From: Daucus carota subsp. sativus
Taxonomy: Eukaryota; Streptophyta; Magnoliopsida; Apiales; Apiaceae
Direction of reading: 5' to 3'
Length of the DNA: 64,000 bases
Assembly (NCBI RefSeq): GCF_001625215.2
Contig: NC_030381.2
Coordinates: 54,423,214-54,487,213 of the forward strand
The stretch's first letter is position 1. Each line of letters begins with the position of its first letter. Positions 1-12,030 of this stretch are shown here, one piece after another. The translations under genes and the position numbers were made by a program. The notes under the pieces are model-generated. The model did not search any database, had not been told where the DNA came from, and was given only the letters and a program-made list of their open reading frames with translations.

Positions 1-3000
1 TCTTTAACACCTAAGATTTATTCAAAAATTAGAGACAAAAATGAGGATTAAATGAACAGAATAATAAAAGATTTACATATCAATAACAAAAAAAAATAAA
101 AAAAATGCACCACCTCAGGTCTATCATGCTCAACATGCTCTAGGACAAGACAATGAGCATTGCCATACTTAAACGAACCTTCATATTTAATCACAAAGTT
201 CTTACCCCTGCAGAATAAGATGATGATTTATTACATGTCCTTAAGCCTAAAAACATGACAGACTTTCTGAAGAATGGTTGTGCATCTTACCCAAACCGCT
301 CTAACATTTTTATTTCATTTTGAATATGGTGTCGATTAGCATTTTCATGAGGACCTGCAAATATGTCATCCGGAATAACGTTAGATTAACCTACATTAGC
401 ATTCCTTGGGAAGTGAGCATACTAGAAGATCTACTTGCATTATCATTCACAAGTACACCAAAAAAATTTCATGTCATACATTTGATAGCAAATGTCAGTC
501 CATCTTGCTTCCTCGTCGCCTTGTAAACTGTACCATAACCACCTGCAATTTAAAATTTGCAGTGTAACATATAAAATCAGGCTGATCCATATGCTTCAGC
601 GTGAAAGTATGAATCACTAGCATGTTATGAAAGACAAATACCTGAACCTTCTTTCTCTTCTGCAGTAAAAGAGTCAAAGTAAGGAAGTGGTTCAGGCTCC
701 ACTTGATTCTAAACAGGGTGCATCAGTAACAAAGATTAGTTGGTCAAATAATTATTAAAAAAAACTTTAACAAAAGCTAGCTATTACATGTGAAACATGG
801 TTTTTGTTGCTGCGCAGCAGAACTTACCTTAAGAGACGTAGATACATTTTTTCCTCTGATTTCTTTATTTTTATCTCTTTTTTCTTCAGCATATCTCTTC
901 TCTTGATAATTCTGCCTAAATTTCTGCTTCTTGGAGAATGATCTTTTATACACTTTACATTGTTCCTCCTCTAAGCAATTACCTGTATTCTTTCCACTAT
1001 CTATTGCCTGAAAATCAACGGGAGTGTGCAAACTAGGATTGTGTGAATCTTCCCGAATCATCTCTAACTTTGACAGCTGTTTCTTATCAACTAACTGAAG
1101 ATTAGCCTGACTTTCATGCATTTTTTCTTCTTTGTCCCTAGAAGGTAAAACTTCACGGCTTTCCAAAATATCATTCATGTTGTAGCCATCTTTTTGTGGC
1201 ATGTAAACACTGATTGTTTTAGTTGACAGATACTCCACCTCTAATTTACAACTGCCAAAATACATTATTTCCTCCACTTCTTTAGTTTCCCCGACTCTTC
1301 TGACTTCACTTGGTTTGGCTAAGGTTTTACAAGCACAGATTCTATTTGACGCTTCCAAAGGTGAAATGTCCATACATTCATCTACTTGTGGCATATAAGG
1401 CTTATTCAAGTCTATTAAATGCCTAGAATAAGAGGTTTTCATCTTATTATCTATCAGAAAAACTGGACTTCTCAATCTACTAGAAAGTGGAGATGGCTCT
1501 TGTTGAAGCTTATCATCCTCGATAACTTTTACTTCTCTAGCATCTGATAACTTCCCAATACTTCCATTCTTAGGAAAGTCAATATGCCACTTTGAAATAT
1601 TTACATGTCCAAACTCTTTCCCGTTCACAAGCATGCCAGTTTTACTTTCCTGTATAGCAGTTTTTAGATCGCAATTCAAGAGGCTGGCTCTGGACTTAAT
1701 AACCGAGCTTTCTTGTGTTCTGTTGCTATGCACCTGAAATTACAGGTGCTTAAAAACCAGAAAAACAAGAATACAACTTTTTTATAGCTACAGCAAATAG
1801 AAAATGTTCCTATAGTAAAGAATAAGATCACCCTTACACAATTTAGAACCTTTACTTACTCATTTTCTCTAACATCGTTCTCAAGCATGCAACTCTATAT
1901 ATATGTGGAATCAAGGGCAACTAGGCCCCTTAACCAATTTACACACAACTTACTGTTTATTGCTTTAGTTTCATTTATACTTATATAATGCAAGTTGAAA
2001 CAACAAAAGTCAAAAATATTGAAATTACATGTAATTATGTAAAACAACAAAAATTCAATGAAAAGCGAGAAAACTTATGTCATAACACATTGATGTTGAG
2101 CACACTAAAATTCCGTAGTGTACATTAAATCGAGAAGGACTATCTGAATAAGCAGATGCTTAATCAAATTGAGGCAGTTTAGTACTGTCAACCACAAAGG
2201 TGGAAATTCTTAAAACACCGTGTAAAAAAACAAGTTACACAAGGTTGTTACAGTTTACTGGGGGATATTGGAAAATGGACCAAGAAGCTACTCTATTATG
2301 TCTGATAGAAACATCAGGTGTAGGCTAATGATTTGTACAGATATCAACAACAAATCACATAGAAGCCACACAACTACTTCATAAATCATAGTAAACTAGT
2401 CATATATTTTACAACAAACAATCCTCCTAAGAGGCGTCAGTATGAACAATTTCGCACTGCCTCATCTATATAAACTATTTACACTTAGCAATAACAATTC
2501 AAATTACATTTACAGTACACTCTGAATAAATATCAATGACGAAAATAATACAAATGATGCAGTTTACACATAAATGATAATAATGCCAAAAATCAGCGCA
2601 AAGTTACCTCATCAGACAAAACAATCTGGCCCTCATTTCCTGTAATTAAGCCACCAAAAAATTCAATCAACACACAAAATTTAAAAAAATATTAAATTAC
2701 CAACAATTCAAGTCTCAAATATACCTTCAACATCCAAGAGTCTCCGCCTTTTCACATCAGGCAAATACTCAAACTCCCCACCACTTTGAAAACACAGATC
2801 CGCCACATCATCCAACACTCCTTTTCGTACTGAAAACATCATACTTCCTGTAATCAAGCCACCACAATAAATCAAATTCACACACTAAAAATCAAATTAA
2901 ATCAAAAAAATTCAAGTCTATATGTATACCTTCTACATTTAAATGTTTTCGCCTTTTTACAGCAGGCAAATACTCCAACTCTCCGCTATGTTGAAACCAC

Positions 3001-3338
3001 AAATCTGCCGCATCATCCAACGCTCCACTTCGTTCCATAAACATCACACTTGTCCGAGGCAAAGACGTCGACAAATTGCATAAATTCGACAAAAACCGAA
3101 CAAAATCCAGATACGCAACCGAAGAAATCGATACGAAGCCACTCTCCGTCAACGACAGCGGAGATCTAGGAATTGAGCAAAGGAATTGCACGAATTCTGG
3201 TGAAGCTCGGAACAAAGTGCATCGGGAAGCGAGCTCCGGTAGTCTCACCGGACGGCCGATTGTGAGAAGGAGACTTAGGAGATGCCAAGCTTTGTGTATA
3301 TCGATGTTGTTTGTGTCTGTGCTCAGTTGAGCTTCCAT
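1..3338 (-). CDS. CDC7: CDC7-like serine/threonine protein kinase, 3' end beyond the window
   Basis: This kinase (DDK) would phosphorylate MCM helicase subunits to fire replication origins in the nucleus. Exons read on the minus strand, each with GT/AG borders and a continuous frame: 3338-2930, 2847-2725, 2639-2608, 1733-828, 708-642, 542-480, 354-291, 207-114 and 10-1 (continues outside). The start is the ATG at 3338; an in-frame ATG at 3389 is less likely because the conserved-looking N-terminus begins at MEAQL. The N-terminal ~490 residues are a long non-kinase region. The kinase domain then opens with PYFDSF, a glycine loop (GSGGYGTVYKA), the ATP lysine in FAIK, the CPHEN...HHIQNE segment, and KNFVIKYEG leading to LEHVEHDRPE, an order I associate with plant CDC7. 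The catalytic loop and DFG lie outside the window. Exon 2 repeats the end of exon 1. CDC7 identity is a recognition from motifs, not an alignment. Confidence 0.82.
2641..3056. repeat. Tandem duplication (period ~208 bp) spanning an exon of the CDC7-like gene
   Basis: Two adjacent imperfect copies (about 2641-2848 and 2849-3056) each contain a coding part and the intron start beside it. Copy two is the 3' end of exon 1; copy one is exon 2 plus the next intron. The splice donors correspond (GTATAC and GTATAT) and both copies are open in the same frame. The encoded peptides share a D(A/V)ADLxFQ...GExEYLPxVKRR core, so the protein carries a ~41-residue repeat at about residues 97-137 and 138-178. 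Confidence 0.8.
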
Positions 3339-3389
3339 TTTTATCCAGTTAATCAGAATCAGGAGAGAGCGAGAGGGAGACACGCGCAC

Positions 3390-3430
3390 AGGGAGAGAGA
3401 GAGAGGGGGAGAGAGAGAGAGAGAGAGATT
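3390..3430. repeat. GA microsatellite in the CDC7 5' leader
   Basis: A run of GAGA repeats with a few interruptions lies 50-90 bp upstream of the proposed start codon (CT repeats on the gene strand). CT-rich leaders are common in plant genes. Confidence 0.8.
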
Positions 3431-3486
3431 ACAGATAATCAGAATCGAGAGAGAGAGATTTAGGGATAAAATATTTAGAGAGAGAA

Positions 3487-3525
3487 GCGCGAAACGAGTT
3501 AGGGTTTGAGAAACGAGTTCCCGCC
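3487..3525 (-). promoter_or_regulatory. E2F-type sites upstream of the CDC7-like gene
   Basis: On the gene strand the bases at 3494-3487 read TTTCGCGC, an exact match to the E2F consensus TTTSSCGC, about 150 bp before the ATG. A second, weaker TTCCCGCC lies at 3518-3525 on the plus strand. E2F control is the rule for G1/S replication genes, so the sites fit the gene call; binding is inferred. Confidence 0.45.
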
Positions 3526-3530
3526 CAGTT

Positions 3531-4395
3531 GTTCATAAAAATTTTGATGGTTGATTTTACATTTTTACCCTTTTTTTGAACTTGGTAGATATGGATCGCT
3601 CAGCTGTTCTCTTCGTGCAGGATGAGTCCAGATTTGTTGTCAAAGGCCGGCCCATATTTGTTGTTTATGGTGGATCAGTCCACATTGTTTTATTACTCAA
3701 TTTCTCCCTGCCTCTTGTAAAAATTAATTATTCATTTTAATTAACTCCTACTTATCTTTACACAAAAAAAATACAGCAATATATTTAAAAAAAATTCACC
3801 ACCACCAAATATAATTGGATTTTGTATAAATTCAACCAACTCGCTTTTTATTATTGATAGCAAACTAATGATCTAAATTTAAATATTTTACACAAAATGT
3901 TAATCTTTGCATTGAGTATCACCCTCACACATAAACAAAGAGAGAAGAAATATGAATCTCGATTAAGTGATAATCCATAAAATGATATTATTTTCTGAAC
4001 TCAACAAATTCAACATTATGTACATATTGTATTTTTACTCTCAATAAAATAATATTTTTACTCTCAATGAAATAATAATTTTAGTTGGTTCCAACATTAT
4101 TATTTTAAAAAGATTTAATTGTAAAAAGAAAAAAAATATCAACAAATCAATCGTTCACAAAAACAGAACGGTTTGTTATGATTTCAAACCAAACATCATA
4201 TTGAATTTTCTTAATACATATTGACTTCAAAACTAATTTATAACAACAATCAAATTTACAAAGAAAATAACAAAGTGCAGTGGTTAACAATTTAGAGCAA
4301 ATATTAGAATTATACAATAGAGGGAAAAGCTACTTAGCAAAAGGAAGAATAATAAAGTGAAAAACTAGGACATTTTGAGAATGTAAAGAGTAGAG
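3531..4395. other. Intergenic, no gene seen
   Basis: AT-rich DNA between the CDC7 promoter side and the 3' end of the VAP-like gene. I see no ORF with coding character and no delimited repeat. Confidence 0.6.
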
Positions 4396-7115
4396 TTATT
4401 CTGCAGGAGGTGTAGAGGGTGCTGAATCTGCAGGAGGTGTGGATGACTCATCAGTAGGAGGTATTGCAGTTGGAGTCGAGGACAACGAGGCATCTGCAGG
4501 AGGCGAGGACAATGTGGCATCTGTAGGAGGTATTGGAGTTGGAGGCGAGGACAAGGACTCATCTGGAGGAGGTGTAGGAGCTGGAGGCGAGGACGATGCA
4601 TCTGTAGGAGGTGGTGTTTTTGGAGGTGAGGACGAGGACATGTCTGCTGGAGGTGTTGGAACTGGAGGCGAGGATGATGCACTTATATGAGGTACTGCAG
4701 TTGGAGCCGAGGATAACCACAGGTTCAATAGAAAGCCAGATGCAATGCCAAAGAGTGCCACGTAAAGTGCAAATTTGAAAGAAAAGGTTAGCTCATTTCC
4801 CCTACTTCTTTGCCTCTTCACTCTTTCCTGCAAATGTGAAGAGAACAAAGGGAGGCAGTGGTCATATCTTCTATTCTTGTTGTTAAGCATTAAATATTAT
4901 ACGAGATATCCAATTGAATGATATTGATTGACAACTTTAATAGAACTTCCAACTGTCAGATGTTAACTTATGGTAGAATCTCTGCTGATGAACGTCTAAA
5001 TGCACAAGCGAAACTTGTCTAAAAGAGTTTAAACTCAAATGTTATGTTTGTATATTAGATAATCTCATGATCATTTCTGATTGCAGCCATAATCAATTAT
5101 TTCACACGCGTCATGTGAAGTTGAATAATTTTAAAAATGATTGTTTTGAGGGGGAAAACTAACCACATCCCGCTGCAGCTGTTGTGTTTGTCGGACAGCT
5201 GCATCCCTTTCATCTCTGAGACGCTGCAATACCTGATTCTACATATCCATCAAAGAAAACAAAAGGTTATTTACGGGCAAATGCTGAGACAGAGAAGAGA
5301 CATGGCAAAAGTCATCCTGGCTGCTAAGACATTCGCAGTCTGTCTCTGACAGCCTTAGTACGTCAGTTAGTATGTCGCATGTATATAGCTCATTTTAGAT
5401 GGTAGAAAAAACTCTTTACATGTATATGAATTACTGAGAGGGTGCTCTTAGTGCACTCACAGTCGGGCAAATTTTGTAATGCAAAATCAACAGTGAGCAT
5501 CTCTTATGTAACAGTTCAGAAATTAATATTCCAAGCGTTGAGGATTATACAGAAATTTACTGAATTTGTTGAGCAAAACTAGAGTGAAGGCCAAGAAAGA
5601 AAAATTACTTACATCATCGCTGGAGCCAGAGCCTTGCATCTGCAGATAATGGGGGAGAAGTTTTTAAAAAGCTATGTACACAAAGCTGATAACTAAGCTG
5701 TATTCGGACAAATCATAATCATACACTAACCTTTCTTTATGAGAACTGTATTATAAGATCAAGAGGTTTAGAAATATATAACAATAATTTATGTGTAACA
5801 GTTGAAGCTAATGAGTGGAACATTAGAGTAAAATGACTCTGTAACTATTACTTAAGCTATAAATTAGATTATTTCAAGGCAAATGACAACGTAAGAAACA
5901 ACTATGCCAACATATAAAGATGATATAGAGCTCACATTGCTAGAATCTTTGATACCATCTTCTCCATTTGTTGAGCCCGAATAAGGAAAGACGTACACAA
6001 CCCTAAGCTTGCAATCTTCCACAACTTTCCCGCCCTCTTTATTAAACTGATGCAGCATCCATCATTTCCAGACATTAAAAAAAAGAATTATTATTTTTGG
6101 TCACACAAATACGGATTTGAAAAGAAATTTTCTCTTGATTCATACAGTATTTGCTGGAAGCTCATCAATATCAGTCTGTTGAGACACTTTGGTGCTTTGC
6201 AGGAGAAACTTATCTTTACACTGCATATCTGGAGGGTACTCTTTTTGAGCTTGGAGGGTTACTACAATTAAAGAAGCAAGTCAAAGAATATAACAACCGA
6301 AGACGTCTAACTTTCTACTGCTCCTTCATGCAATAGTACCAGAAATTTCGACAACTAAAGCCTGAAGGACTCACCTCGTATGACACATGAGTCCCAAGGC
6401 TGTATAACACCAGTGTTTGGTCGCACAAAGTATTTCTTTGGAGAAGTTGTCTTGACCTAATTTAAACAGTTAATAAACAAAACTAAAATGAACATAAATA
6501 ATGAAATGGAATTAAGCAAACCTCGAAAGTATAAGAGAAACAGATGCTATAGGTAGCCAGACTGAGATGCTTAATAACTGTTAGTAATACCTTGAAGGCC
6601 ACATGTTGGTCCGTTGTGTTTGCAACTTTGAGATCGCAACAGACTTGCTTCTCCAGCTCAACTGAAGAGAATATAAACAGACACAAAGCACATCATTGCA
6701 GACTTAAAAATTGTTAATGATCCAGTTAGTGACATTTACCGACTCCTGACTAAACTTGCACGAGAATTGGTCATCTAACATGATATCGACGTAGCGTAAT
6801 ATCACAATTCTGAATCCTCCACTCTCAAATCATATTAACAGATGTTAGTTTGTTACTCGGTCATTTAGTGATTACTGCTAACAAATTTAGACCTTTTAAT
6901 GCTAAAATATCATTATAAGATTCTGATAAGTCTTTTTTCATGATCATTTATAATATTCTAACATCTTTTTCACCATTTCATCTAAAAAAATTGATTCGAG
7001 AAAAACACGACACGTAAAATACACGAAAAAGGTATACGAAACCAGGGCAAGCAAACATACATTGAAATTTGAGCTCATCAGGATTAATAGTAACGAACTG
7101 GTTAGAAACACCCAT
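4396..7115 (-). CDS. VAP27: VAP27-like vesicle-associated membrane protein with a proline-rich C-terminal tail
   Basis: VAP proteins are ER tail-anchored adaptors that bind FFAT motifs at membrane contact sites. Exons: 7115-7061, 6661-6591, 6456-6375, 6261-6146, 6046-5936, 5639-5613, 5232-5164 and 4827-4396, together 320 residues, all with GT/AG borders. The N-terminal MSP domain (about 1-125) carries the FFAT-binding loop motif KTTSPKKYFVRPN and later YPPDMQCKDKFL. A linker with a short heptad-like helix (LQRLRDERDAAVRQTQQLQ) follows, then a basic stretch, then a hydrophobic anchor at about 196-215 (FALYVALFGIASGF...). Instead of ending there, the ORF runs on for ~105 residues of SSPPxPxPPxD-type repeats in the same last exon. 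If the usual tail-anchor topology holds, this tail is in the ER lumen. The domain call is firm; the tail is real in the ORF, but its expression is unproven. Confidence 0.87.
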
Positions 7116-8322
7116 TTGTGCAGCTAATCAATCCACCGCAGTGCTCATAAACACACATGCAAAGTATATCAAACAGGCGAGATTAATTTAATTATATTAA
7201 ATTAATTTCAAGAACATGTAAATGAATGATCTGCAGGGGCAACAACAAAATTAAAAATACAAATTAAAAATAAAACTAAGGACTGAAAAAGATCGATAAC
7301 GAGCAGAGGCGGAGATAAAAACCTGGCGAAAAAATAGGGGACATTGGACACATTTGTGGTGTGGTAAAATGGCGGTGAAGCCGGATGACCGGAATTTTTA
7401 TTTCGACAATAATTTCACAAAATTTATTGTAAATATATAACTAGATCATTCGGTATATAATTTAGATCTACCTACAACATGTTTTCGATAATTAATTTAT
7501 ATTTATAGTATTTAAAAGAATTTTGAACGAAAAGCCAAAAAAAATATTTTTGTTTTTTTCTGAAAAAAATAATAATACATATATACATATTTCTATTATT
7601 TTTGTTAAAATTTTAAATTAATTTTAGTCGCTGAATCAGATTCTTAGAAAGAGTTAGATATAATGACTATAGCCATAATATAAATTTTTCTAAAAGGCGT
7701 TTTTGAGAAAAAAAATCTATAATAAATATATTTTATCTGAATACAAATATTTTTTTTTGTCAGTAATACAAATATTTAACATTAGACGCATATATGTATT
7801 ATTATCATATTAAAAAAAATATATTCTCTAAAATAAATAATTTAACTAATGATTAATTCTTTGAGATCTATTTTCGGTGAGCTGACAAGAGAAAAAATTT
7901 GACCCGCTATCAATGATGTCCGAACAAATACGTGGCGTTTTCAGACACAACATACTCGCCACGTGGCACGCAGCCGTGTTTCCCCGCGATCACATACTTC
8001 ACATTCCCCAACGCACAATTCCTCACACTCTCTCTCTCTAAAATCACATACTTCACATTCCCCAACGCACAATTCCTCACACTCTCTCTCTAAACATCTC
8101 CTAGACACACTCTCTCTCTACACGCATGACGGCTTGAACAATTTGGTGAATTCTCAGCAAGTTAGCAAAGTTCTCTAAGTTATACATACAATTTTGCTGG
8201 TTAGATTGTGCTTCATGTATGTTATTTCATGTTTTGAAATGATTGTGCACGTTAAATTTTAGTTATAATTAAGTACGATTACTGCTCGTTGACAAGACTC
8301 GAACTCTCGACATCTTGGTTTT
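7116..8322. promoter_or_regulatory. Divergent intergenic region between VAP27-like and G3P-transporter genes
   Basis: The two genes face away from each other across ~1.2 kb. A palindromic G-box (CACGTG, 7960-7965) lies about 360 bp before the transporter ATG. The transporter leader also contains a 54-bp direct repeat and CT-rich stretches. I looked for the phosphate-starvation P1BS motif (GNATATNC) expected for some members of this family and did not find a clear one. Confidence 0.5.
7989..8094. repeat. Two-copy 54-bp tandem repeat in the transporter leader
   Basis: The segment starting ATCACATACTTCACATTCCC at 7989 recurs almost perfectly at 8043. The copies differ mainly in the length of the terminal CT run, which suggests recent slippage or unequal exchange. 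Confidence 0.9.
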
Positions 8323-11300
8323 ATGACAATGAGGGACCCGCCTGGGATTTTGCTTGTAAGAAGATTTAGAGGTAGGGATTGGAGTGTAGACACGTATAGG
8401 TATGTTGTGTTGTTGGTTACATTTATAGCTTATACTTCTTATCATGCTTCGAGAAAGCCTAGTAGTATTGTCAAGAGTGTGTTGCATTCGGATAATTTGG
8501 GGGGGAGGGGTAGGAATGCGTATCCGTGGCCGGTTGGGGAGGTTTTTAGTAAGAGGGAATTGGGGGGGTTGGAGGGGAATGTGGGTGAAGGAAAGGGTTG
8601 GGCTCCGTTTGATGGTGAAGATGGTACGTCGAAGTTGGGGGAAATTGATGTTGCGTTTCTTGCTTGTTATTCAATTGGGATGTATGTTGCGGGTCATTTA
8701 GGGGATACGTTGGATTTGCGGTTGTTTTTGACGGGTGGGATGGTTGGAAGTGGTGTGTTTGTTGGGCTTTTTGGGATAGGTTATTTTTGGAATGTTCATG
8801 TGTTTTGGTTTTATTTGGTTATGCAAATGGTTGCGGGGTTGTTTCAAGCAACGGGCTGGCCATCGGTTGTGGCAGTTATTGGGAATTGGTTTGGGAAACG
8901 AAAGAGAGGGTTGATAATGGGGATCTGGAATGCTCATACGTCTGTTGGGAATATTAGTGGCTCTTTGCTTGCTGCGAGTGTTTTGGAGTATGGGTGGGGT
9001 TGGTCTTTCATTGTTCCAGGTGCTTTTATCTTTATTGGAGGTATAATTGTGTACTTGTTCTTGGCTGCTTATCCCGAAGACGTTGGTTTTCCGTTCCTAA
9101 ATGGTTCAGGTGAAAATAACGCAGCAATACCTGCTGATGTAGAAGCTTTACAGAATGAGTCTAAGCCTAAGGGGACCAAAGAGGATAATACAGCCCTGCA
9201 GTCCGCTTCAGGAAGCAGGAGAAGCATAAAACTTAGTGAAGCTTGTATGATACCTGGAGTTATACCATTTGCGTTATGTTTATTTTTCTCGAAGCTGGTG
9301 GCGTACACATTTCTCTACTGGCTACCATTTTATCTGAGTTGTACAGGTAAATATCTTTTCTGTCCACCTTTTGCTGCCTGCTTATTATGAAAGTCATGGT
9401 TCTGTCATGGGCTTGTAATTCCAATAATGGTTCATTTTATATCATCAGAATTTTGATCTGATTTATTATTCGCTTGTGATTTACTCCCTCCGTCCCACAA
9501 TACATGTCCTTTTGACTTTTTGCACGTAATTTGATGTGCAAATAAAACATACTTCTATACATTATTTTTCAAAAAAAAATTTTCTGAATAAAAGTATAAC
9601 ATCCATATTTTTATTCAGAAAAAAAAAATTTGAAAAATAATATATAGAAGTATGTTTTATTTGCACCTCAAATTACGTGAAAAAAGTCAAAGGGACATGT
9701 ATTGTGGGACGGAGGGAGTACTTCGTTTTAGAGGTGATATACACTGCTAACAGATTTTGTCACAAATCATGATAATTGGTTGCTAAGCATAGCAATTAGC
9801 ATGCACAACCGTTGGTCTCCAAAGGCGACAAGTACCTTCATAAAGCAAGCAGGGTTGGCTCTGGCTATAGGCGAACAAGCCTTGCGCCTAGGGACCCCAA
9901 ATGTTTAGGACCCAGATATATGAGAATTATTTATAGAAATTCATAGAATATGGGGAGTATATACGAATTAAGGCCTCATAAACCGATTTTGACTATGACG
10001 CTGTGACCATCAGGGCTGCTCCTGATATTACAGGGTAGCAGAAACCATATCTATTCTTACCAAATGAAAATGACAAAAACTAATTAATTCTCTAAGTATT
10101 TCAGAACTCGCTAACAAGCTTGTTAGAGGATTGGACAATAACAACTAAAATATTATTAGGAATATTATTTTTAAAAAAAGGCACAACATAAAAATGAGTT
10201 TTTCTGGATATCCCTGCTTAGCTATAAAATTGACTATAGATGGTACTGGTAGTGTTGCTGTTTCTGCAAAAATAGCCTCTTACCTATTCTTAAATTTGTT
10301 ATTGTTGTCTATATATTTGTGCAAGTTCTGATAATGTCTGTTGCCGGTCAAATCTTAACGCATACATGGATAGTAGTATAATTTGAACTGCAGAGTATAG
10401 TGTATTAAGTTTCTTGATTTGTGACGAGTTTGCAGCTATTGGCGGGGAGTATATGTCAGTGAAATCAGCTGGAAATCTTTCTACATTGTTTGATGTAGGT
10501 GGGATTGTTGGTGGGATATTAGCTGGTTACATATCGGATAAACTAAAGGCACGGGCTACAACAGCAGCGACCTTTATGTATGCGGCAATTCCTTCAATGA
10601 TACTGTACCACATTTATGGGAATGCATCAACAACTATGAACATTTTACTCATGATGACTACTGGATTATTTGTGAATGGGCCCTATGCGCTTATAACAAC
10701 TGCAGTGTCTGCAGATCTTGGTACACATAGCTCTGTTAGAGGTGATTCTCGAGCTCTGGCAACAGTAACAGCAATCATTGATGGTACTGGATCACTTGGT
10801 GCTGCTTTGGGTCCACTTTTGACTGGGTTTTTATCGACAAAAGGGTGGCATTTTGTTTTTGGGATGTTGAGTCTGGGTGCTCTTATTGCTGGCCTCCTCT
10901 TATCTCGTTTGGTCATAGCTGAAATTGCAGAAAGAGCAAAAAAACCTGCGGTTTCTGGACAACACTATCCTGGAGGTACTTTACCTTATTGCATCTTTTA
11001 ATTCACTTAATTCTCTCGGTATGTGTCTGCATGTGGTTTAGACTTTAGAGACTGGCGTATATGTTCTTCAGGTATTCAATCTTAGATATGGATGTAATAG
11101 AACAGAAAAGTAAAAGGGTTGGCTAAAAGTTAAGGTCTCTGTGCGTCAATATCGCGCATCCAATTTCAGATCTCAAAGCAACAGACCTTGTACTTCATTT
11201 TAATATTTGCAATGACACCATTCTTAGAAGTGAGCCATTTAAAAGTTTTGCCCTTCTTTGTTGCATACTTCTGTTCTTGATTCATTCTGATAGTTATGCT

Positions 11301-12030
11301 TTTCATTCTTGATCTGAGGTAATGGTATTAAATATTACTGAAAGGCTGAAACTATATAATGCAAGACGATGTTTGATATCTTTCTTGAAATCTTTTTTCC
11401 CTAAAAACAAAAAGTTACACAGTTCAACCTTAATTCATGTTTGCAGCACTCTAGACACTAATAATCTGATGTTTCAGAATAAAACACTGCAGCTCATTCC
11501 ACTCCATGTACATTTCCCATCATCCATCTATAGTCTATACATTTGTCATAATTATCGCAATGCAGTACCCTTGTGGTGCTAGCACCTCAGTCCAACCTAT
11601 TAATTTATGATATTTTACAGAGGTTAGAGGGTTTCATTTAATAAAGGTTAATTGCAATATTATAACTGTATTTGGGTCTATCTCGTATGGGGGTGCTGTG
11701 TTTAATGCATGGTTGAGTTGATAAAGGGAATGATGTTTTCTTTTTAACATGTATTCAAAATTGAGTGAATATTCTGGATTCTGTGTCAGACTAGGCAGCA
11801 CACTATATTTATATGTCGATTTTGTTGTTCAAACGTTATTGACCTATATATTATTGGTGTGAAGTAAATCTCCGCTCCTCAATCCAGTTCTGCAAATGTA
11901 TTATTCTTGGCATTTGGATGGGACTGAGTCTCCGTGTATGCGTCTGACAAGTACATTTCAGGATGGCTAATATTTTTTTTTTCAATTTGCAGCTGATGCA
12001 TCTGAACCGCTTTTACATGACCAAAGGTGA
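8323..12030 (+). CDS. G3Pp: Putative glycerol-3-phosphate transporter (major facilitator family)
   Basis: This is a multi-pass carrier of the organophosphate:phosphate antiporter branch (related to bacterial GlpT), expected to exchange glycerol-3-phosphate and phosphate across a membrane. Exons 8323-9346, 10436-10975 and 11993-12030 join in frame to 533 residues, within the usual family length. Visible signatures: [10 protein letters not shown] near the N-terminus, the YPWPVGEVF loop, [21 protein letters not shown]...NWFGKRKRG and GNISGSLLA. Exon 2 adds [21 protein letters not shown] and GTHSS...[14 protein letters not shown]. The short last exon encodes [12 protein letters not shown] then stop, a typical family ending. 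A second ATG two codons downstream (8329) could also serve as start. Intron 1 carries a Stowaway-like element. The family is well supported; substrate and membrane are inferred from homologues. Confidence 0.92.
9484..9718. mobile_element. Stowaway-like MITE in intron 1 of the G3P transporter
   Basis: The terminal inverted repeats begin CTCCCTCCGTCCC, the Stowaway/Tc1-mariner signature, and are flanked by TA (9482-9483 and 9719-9720). The two arms of ~110 bp are nearly perfect inverted copies, so the element could fold into one long hairpin. No transposase is encoded. Confidence 0.9.

Noticed and set aside
4439-4690. Open plus-strand frame of Gly/Val/Asp-rich repeats
   Set aside because: It is the complement of the proline-rich VAP tail; repetitive coding DNA is open on both strands.
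9850-10035. CAGGGTTGGCTCTGGC...CAGGGCTGCTCCTG in G3P transporter intron 1, hAT-end-like
   Set aside because: The two end-like pieces are in the same orientation and no target duplication is visible; at best a decayed relic.
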